From CAZEBW01 sp964510205 (GTDB taxonomy: Bacteria; Chloroflexota; Anaerolineae; VGOG01): a stretch of DNA of 64,000 nucleotides. Under the pieces are notes generated by a model. That model saw only the letters and a list, made by a program, of their open reading frames with translations. It made no database searches and was not told the DNA's origin. A program made the position numbers and the translations under genes. Shown here one piece after another: positions 44,653 to 54,155 of the stretch; position 1 is the stretch's first letter, and every line of letters starts with the position of its first letter. The DNA lies in the NCBI GenBank assembly GCA_964510205.1, contig CAZEBW010000007.1:18222-82221 (forward strand), given 5' to 3'.

Positions 44653-45996
44653 ATGCATCCCCCATCTCCAATCAACATCCTGCTGATCACAATTGACTGC
44701 CTACGCCCAGACCACATGAGCATCTACGGCTACAAACGTCCGACCACGCCCCATCTGGACGACTTGGCCAACAAAGGGGTGTCCTTCACTCAGGTCATCT
44801 CTCAAGGTCCCTGTACCGAGGCTTCGTTCCCTGCCCTGTTTAGCTCTACCTATCCGGGGATGTTGGGAGGATTTCCACACTTGTCACCCCAACGTAGGCT
44901 TCTGGCAGAGATGCTTAGGGAGGCCGGCTACCGCACCGTGGCCCTGGGGAGCAATCCACACCTGTCGTCCGCCTACGGCTACGATAGGGGGTTTGAGGTA
45001 TTCGATAGCAACCTCGTCCCCTGGATCCAATCGCGTCAGCACCAGCTTCTCAAGCACCTGAATCGCTTCTTCAACGTCGCCCGCGGGTTGCTCCCCTACC
45101 TTCCCGCCAGCACTCTGACCGCCAAGGCCCTTCGCTTCCTGCGCCGCCGCCCCGCAGCCAAGCCCTGGTTTCTGTGGTTACACTACATGGACGTTCACGA
45201 GCCGTATTGCCCGCCGCGCCGCCACGCCGCACGGTTTCAGAGTACCGAGCGACCGAAGCTCTCCAACCGGGCGCTGTGGCGGAAGGCCCTGTCTCAACCC
45301 GGGGAGATCAACGAGAACGAACGCCAGCACCTGATAGACCTGTACGATGCGGAGATCAACTTCGCGGATGAGCAGATTGGACGGCTTTTGATGCACCTGC
45401 AGCAGTTGGACTCGCTGGACTCGACGTTGGTCATCGTCACCGCTGACCACGGGGAGGAGTTTGGAGAACACGGTCAATTCTCTCACCGATTTAAGCTTTA
45501 CGACGAGCTGTTGTGGGTGCCGCTCCTCATGCGGCTGCCGTTAGGCAAGCTCTCCGACCGCAGCCCGACCGCTGGCCAAGTCGTAACCGCGCAAGTGCGT
45601 TTGCTCGACTTGGCACCGACGATTCTCGACCTCCTCAATTTAGACGACGGCCCATTTGAAGGCACAAGCCTCCTCCCTCTGATCCAGGGACGCGATGAAA
45701 CGTCCAGGATAGCCATCAGTGAGACGCAACCCAAGACGGGGTTATACGCCATCCGCCACAAGGGCTGGAAGTTGATCCTCAACGTGCAGACTGGCTCGGT
45801 GGAGCTGTATAACCTGCGGCAAGATCCGCGCGAAACAAGCAACTGCGTCCACACCGCGCCCCTGATGGCGTCGAAGCTGGAAGCCCAACTGCGCCGCCAT
45901 CTACAGCGCACAGGGTCCAACGCCTTTTCCCAAACAGAGAGCGAGATGGATCACCTCACCACGGACCGTCTCCGCGCCCTCGGCTACGTGGAGTAG
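44653..45996 (+). CDS. Sulfatase-like hydrolase (alkaline phosphatase superfamily)
   Basis: A 447-aa protein with the sulfatase fold. The metal-binding N-terminal segment is LLITIDCLRPDHMSIYGY, the second metal site VIVTADHGEEFGEHGQFSHR, and the C-terminal subdomain ends in LRALGYVE. The formylglycine motif CxPxR is missing: the corresponding segment is GPCTEASFPALFSS. It may therefore act as a phospho-transferase/hydrolase (for example phosphoethanolamine-type) on surface glycan instead of as a sulfatase. The frame opens at 44596, but ATG 44653 follows GGTGAAAGAG and starts at the family N-terminus. It ends 13 bp inside the convergent glycosyltransferase gene. Confidence 0.85.
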   Translation: MHPPSPINILLITIDCLRPDHMSIYGYKRPTTPHLDDLANKGVSFTQVISQGPCTEASFPALFSSTYPGMLGGFPHLSPQRRLLAEMLREAGYRTVALGSNPHLSSAYGYDRGFEVFDSNLVPWIQSRQHQLLKHLNRFFNVARGLLPYLPASTLTAKALRFLRRRPAAKPWFLWLHYMDVHEPYCPPRRHAARFQSTERPKLSNRALWRKALSQPGEINENERQHLIDLYDAEINFADEQIGRLLMHLQQLDSLDSTLVIVTADHGEEFGEHGQFSHRFKLYDELLWVPLLMRLPLGKLSDRSPTAGQVVTAQVRLLDLAPTILDLLNLDDGPFEGTSLLPLIQGRDETSRIAISETQPKTGLYAIRHKGWKLILNVQTGSVELYNLRQDPRETSNCVHTAPLMASKLEAQLRRHLQRTGSNAFSQTESEMDHLTTDRLRALGYVE

Positions 45997-47117
45997 TTGT
46001 TGGGCAAAGTGGCCTCTGACCGCAGCCCCTGAAGGATTTCCTCAAGCAGATTCTCCATTTGGCGGGCCGAACGTTCCCAGGTGAACTGCTGGATGTGTTT
46101 GTAGCCAGCTCTGGCCATGCGTTTCAACTCGTCCTCATCAGCCAGCAGACGAATCAGATTGCGGGCCAGGGCCTCTGGGTTACCAGGCGGAGATAGCAGC
46201 GCGGTTACGCCGGGGATGGTGTATTCTGGGATGGCGCCCACATCCGTGGCCACGACGGCGCACTGACCAGCCATCGCTTCCATGGGCACCAACGCGAAGC
46301 CCTCGACCCGACTGGGCGAGAGCCAGATGTCACACGAGCCGTAGATCTCGCGCAGCTTGTGCTGGGGCGGGTTCTCGTGAAACTCCACGTCAGCAGGCAG
46401 GGCCGACGCAGGTTTTCGAGTTCCAAACATCACCAACTGGATATCGGCATAAACCGCTCGCGCCTGCTCGAACGCGGCCAAGCCATCCTGCAGGCCCTTG
46501 ATCGGATTCTGATGATAAACCATGCCGATGCGCTTGCGGCGATTGAAGCGTTTGCGCTCGATACAGAACTGGCTGCAGTTCACGCCGTTCAGGATAGGTC
46601 CGTGAACCAACTGGCCTGACTTTTCTGTGACCAGCTCCTTCAGCCACGAGCTGACGACGATTTTGTGAAGCGGCATGCGCCAGGTGGCCTCCACGCGATC
46701 GGGCGGCCCAAGCCAGACCTCGTGCCCCTGAATCAAATAACATTTCAGACCTCTCTGCGGGTCACAGCGGTTGATCCACTCGGCCGTCGTCCAGTCCACG
46801 GCCAGCATAACATCGGCATCGGGCATGGAGTGTGGCCGTAGGTCTGGCAAGCGGCGCAGCGGCGCTTGGAGAGGAAACCAGGTCGGGAGCTGCTGCTTCA
46901 GAATTCTGGCGGCCCAATAGCGCAGATCGTATCTCACGCGGCGTGATATGCCCTCCCAACCCTGCCAGCGGGGTCTGACGTCGGCGTAGTACGGAGGCCT
47001 ACGCGGATAGACAACGGTCACACGGTGGCCCAGCCGCTGGAGGTGATTGGCGTATTCCAGAGGTACTCGGATGCCTCCCCCGATATAGATGTGAGGAATG
47101 ACGATGGTAATTCTCAT
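45984..47117 (-). CDS. Glycosyltransferase family 4 protein
   Basis: A 377-aa GT-B enzyme beginning MRITIVIPHIYIGGGIRVPLE. The donor domain has IGMVYHQNPIKGLQDGLAAF and SRVEGFALVPMEAMAGQCAVVAT (EX7E). ATG 47117 overlaps the flippase stop as ATGA; the longer upstream frame lies wholly inside the flippase gene and is rejected. Last gene of the large minus-strand polysaccharide cluster that starts near 60.2 kb. Confidence 0.9.
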   Translation of the reverse strand: MRITIVIPHIYIGGGIRVPLEYANHLQRLGHRVTVVYPRRPPYYADVRPRWQGWEGISRRVRYDLRYWAARILKQQLPTWFPLQAPLRRLPDLRPHSMPDADVMLAVDWTTAEWINRCDPQRGLKCYLIQGHEVWLGPPDRVEATWRMPLHKIVVSSWLKELVTEKSGQLVHGPILNGVNCSQFCIERKRFNRRKRIGMVYHQNPIKGLQDGLAAFEQARAVYADIQLVMFGTRKPASALPADVEFHENPPQHKLREIYGSCDIWLSPSRVEGFALVPMEAMAGQCAVVATDVGAIPEYTIPGVTALLSPPGNPEALARNLIRLLADEDELKRMARAGYKHIQQFTWERSARQMENLLEEILQGLRSEATLPNNYST

Positions 47118-48655
47118 GGCCCTGGCAACCTCAAGATAGCACGATACAACGCTCGATCCTGGGCATCCCAGTAACCGCTGCGCCAGATAAATAGGACATA
47201 GAAGCCAGCGAAAACAAGCCCGCCGCCGATCCCGGCGGCGGCGTGCGCCAGACGGCCGGCGGGCAGATAAGCCAGAAGTCCTCGCCCGGCCAGGTAAGAT
47301 GGTAGGGTCGCTAACAGGCAGGCCCACAAGGGCGGGGCATACAGCTTGCGCCACAGCGTCCGCCATGCCTGGCGCAGAAAACGATGCCACTGCGCCAGGA
47401 AATACGACGAGCCCAGCACAACGGCAACCAGCGTCGCCATCAGCAAGCCGTCCAGGCCCAGTAAGCGCATCAGAACGATCCCCAGAAAGAGGTTTACGAT
47501 GATGACCAATACAGCGTACCGCGTCTCGAACTGCGGATGCCCCACGCCTCGCGCCATGGCCGTTCCCATGGCAGTGAGGAGATTGAAACCATAGGCCAAC
47601 ATGAGGACTCGGACGACACGGGCTACCTCAGGTGGAGGCGTTCCCAGCCAAACGGTGGTGATAGAGCGAACGTGTATGACAGTGAAAAAAACCAGCGGAG
47701 CAATGGCTAACACGACGTATTTGGCCCCTTGCCGATATAACCGCTGCAAGCGATCGTGATCGTACTGGGCGTGCAATTCGGCGGCGGCCGGCATCACCGC
47801 TGAACTCAGCAACCTGGGAAGGGAGATCAAGCTGTAGACGAGCTTGAATCCCAGCTCGTATGCGGCCAACAGCTCCAGGCCGAGAAAATAGCCGACCAAG
47901 AGCTTGTTCATTTGCAGGTTGATCAGGGCGCCCAGGGCAGTGACTTGCACCTTCAGGCCGTATCGCAGCAGCACCTTCAGAGTTTCCCACCGCGCCAGGA
48001 GAGGATTAAGGCGCAGCATCGGGAAGACGCGGTAAGCCAGCACGGCTGACAACGCCGTCGTGAGGATCATGGTCATGATCTCGTTGAGGGCCAGTCCCTT
48101 TAACCCGTACCCCAATTGAAGGAAAGCAACGGCCCCCAGAGCGTTAAGGGTCGCACTGACCGCGGCAATCAGATTGGTCAAATGCATTTGCTGCAATCCG
48201 GTGACGAGGCCCCGAAATACCGACAGCATATTGCGCACGGCGAACGCGACCACCGCTATGGCCAAGACCCTGCCTACCTCTTCCCACTGCTGCGGCGGAA
48301 CACGAAAGGCGGACAACACCAGCGGGCGCAGCACAATAGCCAGTGTGATGGCCACCGTCGCCAAGGCAGCGTAGAGGAGCAGGGCGGTGTTCAGCACGGC
48401 GTTCAGACCGTCGTAGTTCCGCCGGGCATCATAATGCGCCACATGTCGAATCAGGGAGTTGCCCAGTCCCAGGTCCCAAGCGAGCAAGTAGTTGGTGATG
48501 ACCAGCACCAGGGACCACAGGCCGTAGTCTGCCATCCCCAGTTTGGCAACCAGGAAGGGAGTAAGTAACAGGCCCAGGAACATCGCCCACAAGCGACCCG
48601 TGAAGTTGAACAGCGTGTTGCGGACTATCCGCTTGGCCAGTGACGCAGGTATCAC
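47114..48655 (-). CDS. Polysaccharide flippase, Wzx/MATE-like
   Basis: A ~513-aa membrane protein with about 12-14 hydrophobic segments, for example LWAMFLGLLLTPFLVAKLG near the start. It matches the polysaccharide-biosynthesis/oligosaccharide flippase family that moves lipid-linked sugar repeats across the membrane. GTG 48655 has a GGAGATGGGCGATT site; the frame also opens at TTG 48691, with no good site. Coupled to the downstream glycosyltransferase by ATGA. A terminator at 48719-48758 separates it from the upstream hydrolase. Confidence 0.88.
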   Translation of the reverse strand: MIPASLAKRIVRNTLFNFTGRLWAMFLGLLLTPFLVAKLGMADYGLWSLVLVITNYLLAWDLGLGNSLIRHVAHYDARRNYDGLNAVLNTALLLYAALATVAITLAIVLRPLVLSAFRVPPQQWEEVGRVLAIAVVAFAVRNMLSVFRGLVTGLQQMHLTNLIAAVSATLNALGAVAFLQLGYGLKGLALNEIMTMILTTALSAVLAYRVFPMLRLNPLLARWETLKVLLRYGLKVQVTALGALINLQMNKLLVGYFLGLELLAAYELGFKLVYSLISLPRLLSSAVMPAAAELHAQYDHDRLQRLYRQGAKYVVLAIAPLVFFTVIHVRSITTVWLGTPPPEVARVVRVLMLAYGFNLLTAMGTAMARGVGHPQFETRYAVLVIIVNLFLGIVLMRLLGLDGLLMATLVAVVLGSSYFLAQWHRFLRQAWRTLWRKLYAPPLWACLLATLPSYLAGRGLLAYLPAGRLAHAAAGIGGGLVFAGFYVLFIWRSGYWDAQDRALYRAILRLPGP

Positions 48656-48718
48656 AATCGCCCATCTCCACTCTGGCTTGGTCAGTTGCAATCAGACCAA
48701 TTATACCACCACTGCTAC

Positions 48719-48758
48719 AGAAAACAAAGGTGTCGAGGCTTTCACCCCGACACCTTTG
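48719..48758 (-). terminator. Rho-independent terminator after the dockerin-bearing hydrolase
   Basis: An 11-bp perfect stem CAAAGGTGTCG/CGACACCTTTG is followed by TTTTCTG on the minus strand, 32 bp after the hydrolase stop. It should partly insulate the flippase gene. Confidence 0.85.
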
Positions 48759-48789
48759 CCTGATTCAAGAGAAGTCCAGGAGCACCGGC

Positions 48790-50490
48790 TTAGTAGGCTT
48801 CAACGTAGATGGGATCGGACGAGAAGGTCAGATCAACTGAAGTAGCGCCGAGGTATCCATAAGTATTGACGCCGCCCTGCTTGTCCGTGACGCGCAACCT
48901 GCCGGTCCATCCTGTCCCCAGCTCAGCCGCGCTGACGGTCATGGTCACCTCTGCAGACTCGTCTTGATCCTTGAGTTTCCACCCATCGTCCCGCCACAAC
49001 ACCAGCTTCTTCACCCCACCCTTGTCAAACCGATACGCTTGTATATACGGTTGTTTAGTGGAATTGCGATATATTACCAATTGCTCATCAAAAACATAGC
49101 CATCAAGCTGTTGGGTCAGCACCTGATAGGCGGTGTACGACGGGCGGGGCGTCAAATCACCTCGCAGCAAGCCATACTGGAGCCCGTCTGGCTTGTCCAC
49201 CAGGGTGTACCAGCAGATGATCTTCAAGCCAGCCGCCATCCCCCTCACGTTCACGTGTACGGCCTGGCGCGCCTGGAGTTCCTCGCATCTATCAAGGTCA
49301 CCGCCGCAACCTAAGCTAACTTGCTCGCCGACCTCCCCAGATGCCATCGGCTTGTTCAAGTCATAGACCGACTGCCACTTGTAAACGGAATATGCGTTTG
49401 GCTGATCGACGTCGAAGTAACCGTCGTTACTTGAGTACCGAAACTTGGCGATAATCTCCTGGTACGTGGGCAAGCCCCGATCCCAATCATCCCGAAGGAA
49501 GTTGTACTGGTTGGCGGCTATGATGTCCACGTAGTCATAGCCCGACGGCCGTTGGTTCGCTTGCATATATTGAAAGGCGTCCCGGAGGAAGAACGGATCC
49601 CACGTGTTCCCCTTATCCCAGGCCGGCTCATAAGCCACCGCACCGAAAATCACCTGGGCGTCAGGATCGGCGCCGTGAGCCGCATCCCAGGCCACGGCCA
49701 GCATCTGCGCATACTCCGCCCCATGCCCACCCCAACACCCACCCGCGTCGTTCGGCACAGTAGCTTTCTGATCTTGCTCATTGTAGAAGACCCAGTACGG
49801 CGTCACGTCTGCGTAGCGGGACACCAGTTGGTACACGAATTCGCCAAAGTCGTCCAGGTCTTCGGAATCAATGGGACCACAGGCCTTCTCCGCAGCCCAA
49901 GTCGGGTTGTTCAATACCATCACGTAGGGGATAAGGCGCCGATCGTTGCGATAGACGTTGAACGCGCTATCGGGCCAGTTGCCATTGTCTGGGTTGGTAA
50001 GATCCACATTCTCCGGTTCAACCGATGCCCAACTGACGCTGGTTCTGTGCAGGCGGAAGCCCGCTTCCACCGCCAGGTCTCGCCGCGTGGGGTCGGTGTC
50101 TTGCCCGCCCATGTCCACGGCGAAAAGGACAGAGCAGTGACTCCCCCACCGTGCTGCAACCAGCATGATGTCCACAATATCTATATCGCCATCGTCGTCG
50201 AGGTCATACAGGGCAATATCCACCGGGTCGGTGCTCCGCCAGCAGCCGGCCACGCGCATAATGTCGCCCACGTCCACGACGCCACTGTAGTCGAAATCCA
50301 CATCGCAGGTCTTAAGCTCTGCTGCCATCATGCCAATATAGGTCTCGCTAAGGCCGGAGAAGGCGGCTGGGCTGCGTACCAACTCTGACGGCGTCTGGCT
50401 GGCGCCGAGGGTAGAACCAGACGCCACGTATGTTGCCGATAGAATCAATCCGACCACCAAGCTGAAAAGAAGGGGCACTTTTTTGATCAC
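48790..50490 (-). CDS. Secreted GH-A clan glycoside hydrolase with dockerin-like domain
   Basis: A 566-aa exported hydrolase. Signal peptide at residues 1-27 (KKVPLLFSLVVGLILSA). Residues ~60-120 carry two EF-hand-like dockerin repeats (DFDYSGVVDVGDIMRVAG and DLDDDGDIDIVDIMLVAARW). The TIM-barrel domain has the acid/base motif VFYNEQDQ (Glu238) and a probable nucleophile in ASGEVGEQ (Glu386), as in GH5/39-type clan A enzymes. A C-terminal beta domain ends the protein. GTG 50490 follows GAGGAGATGTGAC. The catalytic part is nearly the same as that at 51038-52765. Likely acts on the cell's own or a captured polysaccharide. Confidence 0.82.
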   Translation of the reverse strand: MIKKVPLLFSLVVGLILSATYVASGSTLGASQTPSELVRSPAAFSGLSETYIGMMAAELKTCDVDFDYSGVVDVGDIMRVAGCWRSTDPVDIALYDLDDDGDIDIVDIMLVAARWGSHCSVLFAVDMGGQDTDPTRRDLAVEAGFRLHRTSVSWASVEPENVDLTNPDNGNWPDSAFNVYRNDRRLIPYVMVLNNPTWAAEKACGPIDSEDLDDFGEFVYQLVSRYADVTPYWVFYNEQDQKATVPNDAGGCWGGHGAEYAQMLAVAWDAAHGADPDAQVIFGAVAYEPAWDKGNTWDPFFLRDAFQYMQANQRPSGYDYVDIIAANQYNFLRDDWDRGLPTYQEIIAKFRYSSNDGYFDVDQPNAYSVYKWQSVYDLNKPMASGEVGEQVSLGCGGDLDRCEELQARQAVHVNVRGMAAGLKIICWYTLVDKPDGLQYGLLRGDLTPRPSYTAYQVLTQQLDGYVFDEQLVIYRNSTKQPYIQAYRFDKGGVKKLVLWRDDGWKLKDQDESAEVTMTVSAAELGTGWTGRLRVTDKQGGVNTYGYLGATSVDLTFSSDPIYVEAY

Positions 50491-50598
50491 GTCACATCTC
50501 CTCTCTCCAAACAGATAAAGCAGCACTCAGGGTGTTTACATATGTTATTATACCATCGCTTGGACGCATTGTCAATAAAACTTCTGTGAAAGGCGGTT

Positions 50599-50997
50599 TC
50601 AGCACTGCTCATGACCGCCCCCGAGGACGCTGAAAACTTGTTTGATAAAAAGGCCAAGTAACGTTACGTAGACAAGCCCAAGCAGAACGTAGAATGCCCT
50701 ATTTCCCCAGATGGATGGCTTATTCCTGGCCAGGCCAGTCAGCAAAGGAGATGGCGTCGTTTCCACGTGACGCACGTCGGTCGCCACTGGGGTGGAGGTA
50801 CCAACCATAGCCGCTTCTGCAAATCGGGTGGCGGTGGCGACCACGGTCGGCGAAGCTGTGCCCGCTGTAACGGTTGCGGACACGGCTGAGTTTGCTGTCA
50901 CTGTTGGCCCAGCGCTCGGCAAAGCAGCGATCAGTAAGAACAAGAGAGCCATCATCAAGCCTGTACTGATCACTGGGGGTAGAACGCGGATTCGCAT
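50599..50997 (-). CDS. Small Ser/Thr-rich membrane-anchored protein
   Basis: A 132-aa protein of unknown function. An N-terminal signal/anchor (GLMMALLFLLIAALPSAG) is followed by a low-complexity Ala/Thr/Val-rich extracellular stretch, then a C-terminal transmembrane helix (FYVLLGLVYVTLLGLFIKQV). It sits between the two duplicated hydrolases in the same direction, so it may anchor or space them at the surface. No family recognised. Confidence 0.65.
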   Translation of the reverse strand: MRIRVLPPVISTGLMMALLFLLIAALPSAGPTVTANSAVSATVTAGTASPTVVATATRFAEAAMVGTSTPVATDVRHVETTPSPLLTGLARNKPSIWGNRAFYVLLGLVYVTLLGLFIKQVFSVLGGGHEQC

Positions 50998-51037
50998 GGT
51001 TAATCACCTGGGATCGAACGACGAGCCGACGTGGTTG

Positions 51038-52765
51038 CTACGGCATCGTCGGTTCATTCTCAACGAAGACTGGATCAGACGATATGTCGAGGGCGACTTC
51101 AGTGGGCGATTGGATCACCTGCGCACTTCCGAATTTATCCGTGACGCGCACCCTACCGGTCCAAGTTCCCAGCTCAGCCTCGCTGACGGTCGCGGTCTCT
51201 GTAGCATCCTCGTCCTGAGCCTTGAGCTTCTCCCCGCTGTCCCGCCACAGCACCAGCTTCTTCACCCCACCCTTGTCAAACCGATACGCTTGTATCATGG
51301 AATTGCCAGACACCAACTGCTGGTCAAAAACGTAGCCATCAAGCTGCTGGGTCAACACCTGGTAGGCGGCGTACGATGGCCGGGGCGTCAAGTCGCTCCG
51401 CAGCAAGCCATACTGGAGCCCGCCTGGCTTGTCCACCAGGGTGTACCAGCAGATGATCTTCAAGCCAGCCGCCATCCCCCGCACGTTCACGTGTACGACC
51501 TGGCGCGCCTGGAGTTCCTCGCATTTCTCAACGTCACCGTCGCAACCTAAGCTAACTTGCTCGCCGACCTCTCCAGTCGCCAGCGGCGCACTCAGCCCAT
51601 ACTCCGTCTGCCACCTGTCTATCGAATACGCCCCAGGCACGTTATGGTTGAAGCTGGCGTCACTCACCGCATGGCGGAACTTGGCGATGATCTCCTGGTT
51701 ACTCGGCAAGGTGTCAGGCCCACCATCCCAATCATCCCGACGGAAGTTGTACTGGTTGGCGGCTATGATGTCCACGTAGTCATCGGAGTTATCCTGCATA
51801 TACTGAAAGGCGTCTCGGAGGAAGAACCGATCCCACGTGTTCCCCACATCCCAGGCCGGCTCATAAGCCACCGCACCGAAAATCACCTGGGCGTCAGGAT
51901 TGGCGCTGTGAGCCGCATCCCAGGCCACGGCCAACATCTGCGCATACTCCGCCCCATACCCACCCCAGCATCCACCTGCGTCGTGCGGCGCAGTCGCCCA
52001 CTGATCCTCCTCGTTGTAGAACACCCAGTAAGGCGTCACATCCGCATATCGGGACACCAGTTGTTCTACGAACTCGCCAAAGTCGTCCAGACGTGAGGCA
52101 TAAATGGGACTACAGGCCTTCTCCGCAGCCCAACTCGGGTTTTTCCATACCATCACGTAGGGGATAAGGCGCCGGTCGTTGCGATAGACGTTGAACGTGC
52201 TGTCGGGCCAGTGGTAGGTGTGCACATCACCCACTGGCGCATCAGGCTCGATGCTGGCCCAACTGACGCTGGTTCTGTGCAAGCGGAAGCCCGCTGCCGC
52301 CGCCAGGTCTCGCCGCGTCGGGTCGGTGTCTTGCCCGCCCATGTCCACGGATAGGAGGGGGCGGGGAAAAGTCGCCGTTGGGGTCGGCGTAACGGTAGGC
52401 GTCGGCGAGGGGACGGGTGTGGCTGTGCCAGTGGCCGTCGGCGTGGATGTCGGGGTTGGCGTATCGCTAGGCGTCGGTGAGGGGATGGGCGTGGATGTGC
52501 TCGTCGGCGTGGCGGTGGGCACGGACGGTATGCCGCCCCTAAAGAGCATGGGGAGATAAACCACCGTCTGCTGAGCCGGCGGAGTTGCAGTATAAGGCGA
52601 AACGTCTCCATGCACAATCGCTGGAGATGTTCGTGCAGACATGCGCAGGGAGACAGGTATGGACGCCAAGTCAAGACAGATCAGGCCTACAAGCATCAGG
52701 CCCAGTAAGCCTAGAAGAGCGATCTTACAGCGAAAGGACATCGCGTCAACCCATCCTTTATCCAT
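51038..52765 (-). CDS. Secreted GH-A clan glycoside hydrolase with Thr-Pro linker
   Basis: A 575-aa paralogue of 48790-50490. The N-terminus has a signal/anchor (KIALLGLLGLMLVGLICL), a VVYLPMLFRGG motif and a ~55-residue Thr-Pro linker in place of the dockerin domain. The catalytic domain keeps VFYNEEDQ (Glu252) and ATGEVGEQ. The shared part starts at VDMGGQDTDPTRRDLA and runs to the C-terminal beta domain. ATG 52765 overlaps the upstream membrane-protein stop; ATG 52741 is an alternative. The YLP motif also ends the protein at 10815-13142. Confidence 0.82.
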   Translation of the reverse strand: MDKGWVDAMSFRCKIALLGLLGLMLVGLICLDLASIPVSLRMSARTSPAIVHGDVSPYTATPPAQQTVVYLPMLFRGGIPSVPTATPTSTSTPIPSPTPSDTPTPTSTPTATGTATPVPSPTPTVTPTPTATFPRPLLSVDMGGQDTDPTRRDLAAAAGFRLHRTSVSWASIEPDAPVGDVHTYHWPDSTFNVYRNDRRLIPYVMVWKNPSWAAEKACSPIYASRLDDFGEFVEQLVSRYADVTPYWVFYNEEDQWATAPHDAGGCWGGYGAEYAQMLAVAWDAAHSANPDAQVIFGAVAYEPAWDVGNTWDRFFLRDAFQYMQDNSDDYVDIIAANQYNFRRDDWDGGPDTLPSNQEIIAKFRHAVSDASFNHNVPGAYSIDRWQTEYGLSAPLATGEVGEQVSLGCDGDVEKCEELQARQVVHVNVRGMAAGLKIICWYTLVDKPGGLQYGLLRSDLTPRPSYAAYQVLTQQLDGYVFDQQLVSGNSMIQAYRFDKGGVKKLVLWRDSGEKLKAQDEDATETATVSEAELGTWTGRVRVTDKFGSAQVIQSPTEVALDISSDPVFVENEPTMP

Positions 52766-54155
52766 AGAAGTAAGGAATGATTAACAAAACCATGCTGTAC
52801 GTATCGAGTGACAACAGCAAGACGAGCAAAGCGCTCACCCACGCGGTGCGGCGGCGCTGCGGAACCAGCTCCGACCAACCTTGCACAAACAGGGCGGCAA
52901 TGGGAATGATGACTACGAACAGGTAGCGCGCCTGCGGCCAGCCGCCCCATCCCAGGTCCCAGCGGCGAATCTCATTGGCATAGACCATCGCCGTCATGAT
53001 GACGATGCTGAAGGCCAAGAGTGTGAGACTGGCCAGCAGCCAGGCGGGCCGCTGATAAGTTCCCCTTATCACCCGACCGACGAACAACACCAGCCCAACC
53101 AGAGCCATCAAACTCAACGCGGCGGCCAAAACGTATAAGGCCGAGGGCCACTGCACTTGGAACAGCGCGAAACGCCCCCAGAAAGTCTCAAACAGAAAGC
53201 GGGCGTACTGCACGTAGCGACTCACAGCCTCCGCGCTGAAGTAGGACTGGTCTGGGGAAAAGGGGAATTGTTCCGACGGCAAGAAAAGGTAGAGCTTGAC
53301 CAACCAGTCGGCCACCGCCGGCGCTCGCTGCGACAGCCAGGCAAATCCGTGCCTGCCCAGCCAGATCATAAGTCCCAATGCCAGCCCGGCCGCCCCGAGG
53401 GTATAAACGATGTTTCTCCTTGAGAACGTGCTCGGACGGTGCACCCGGAGGTAGAGTATCGCCGCCGCCAGATGCACGGGCAGCAGCACCAATGCGGTGC
53501 GCTTGGCCAGGAGGCCCGTCATGGAGAACACCGCCATCCCGCCGGCCAAAGGGAGCGACAGGCCAGACTTCAAGGCCACCAGCCAAAAGGCCAACACCAA
53601 GGAAACACTCGCTTCCACCAGGTGGTCGTTGTTGACCGTCCCGCTCAGGGAGGCATAGGTGGGCAGAAACACGACAAAAGCCGGGATTGCCCAGCTCAGG
53701 GTTGGATGCAGGTCCCGCATCGTGCCGGCGGCGACGATTGCTGCCATAATCACCACCACGCCCAACAGCACCGACACCACCCGCATCAGATAGAAGTGCA
53801 GATTGATGTCCTCGGGCGCCAGCAGCACGGGGCCCAGGTAGAGCAGATAGGCTAGAGGAGGCTGGTGTAACTGATGGCTCGACGCGCCCCAGACTTCGGC
53901 GAATCTGTGACCTCGTCGGAGATAGCGCCCCGTTCGCCAAAAGTCAAAACGTTCCATGGAGGCGATAACTTCTTGTTCTACCTCCGGCATGCTGTCCCCC
54001 CACTGAACCAGTCGGCCTTTCTCGTAGAGGAGGCGCGCATATTCGTAGTGCTGCGCCTCATCAGGTCCCTGCCAGGGCGGAAGAACAGCGCTGTACAGCA
54101 AGCCGCGCACCAGGCTCAAAGCGATCAACAACCACCACCAGCGCTTGCCGTTCAT
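52758..54155 (-). CDS. Multi-pass membrane protein, DUF2142/ArnT-like glycosyltransferase
   Basis: A 465-aa protein with about ten hydrophobic helices and, after the first, a conserved extracytoplasmic motif PPWQGPDEAQHYEYAR. The acidic DE pair after the first helix is typical of DUF2142 and GT-C enzymes using polyprenyl-phosphate sugars. ATG 54155 has GAGGAGCTTATTG and overlaps the upstream stop as TGATG; the longer frame is unsupported. Probably adds a side sugar to the exported glycan; substrate unknown. Confidence 0.75.
   Translation of the reverse strand: MNGKRWWWLLIALSLVRGLLYSAVLPPWQGPDEAQHYEYARLLYEKGRLVQWGDSMPEVEQEVIASMERFDFWRTGRYLRRGHRFAEVWGASSHQLHQPPLAYLLYLGPVLLAPEDINLHFYLMRVVSVLLGVVVIMAAIVAAGTMRDLHPTLSWAIPAFVVFLPTYASLSGTVNNDHLVEASVSLVLAFWLVALKSGLSLPLAGGMAVFSMTGLLAKRTALVLLPVHLAAAILYLRVHRPSTFSRRNIVYTLGAAGLALGLMIWLGRHGFAWLSQRAPAVADWLVKLYLFLPSEQFPFSPDQSYFSAEAVSRYVQYARFLFETFWGRFALFQVQWPSALYVLAAALSLMALVGLVLFVGRVIRGTYQRPAWLLASLTLLAFSIVIMTAMVYANEIRRWDLGWGGWPQARYLFVVIIPIAALFVQGWSELVPQRRRTAWVSALLVLLLSLDTYSMVLLIIPYFYG

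Noticed and set aside
47118..47390. 91-residue N-terminal extension of the family 4 glycosyltransferase
   Set aside because: It lies entirely inside the flippase gene; the ATGA overlap at 47117 marks the true start.
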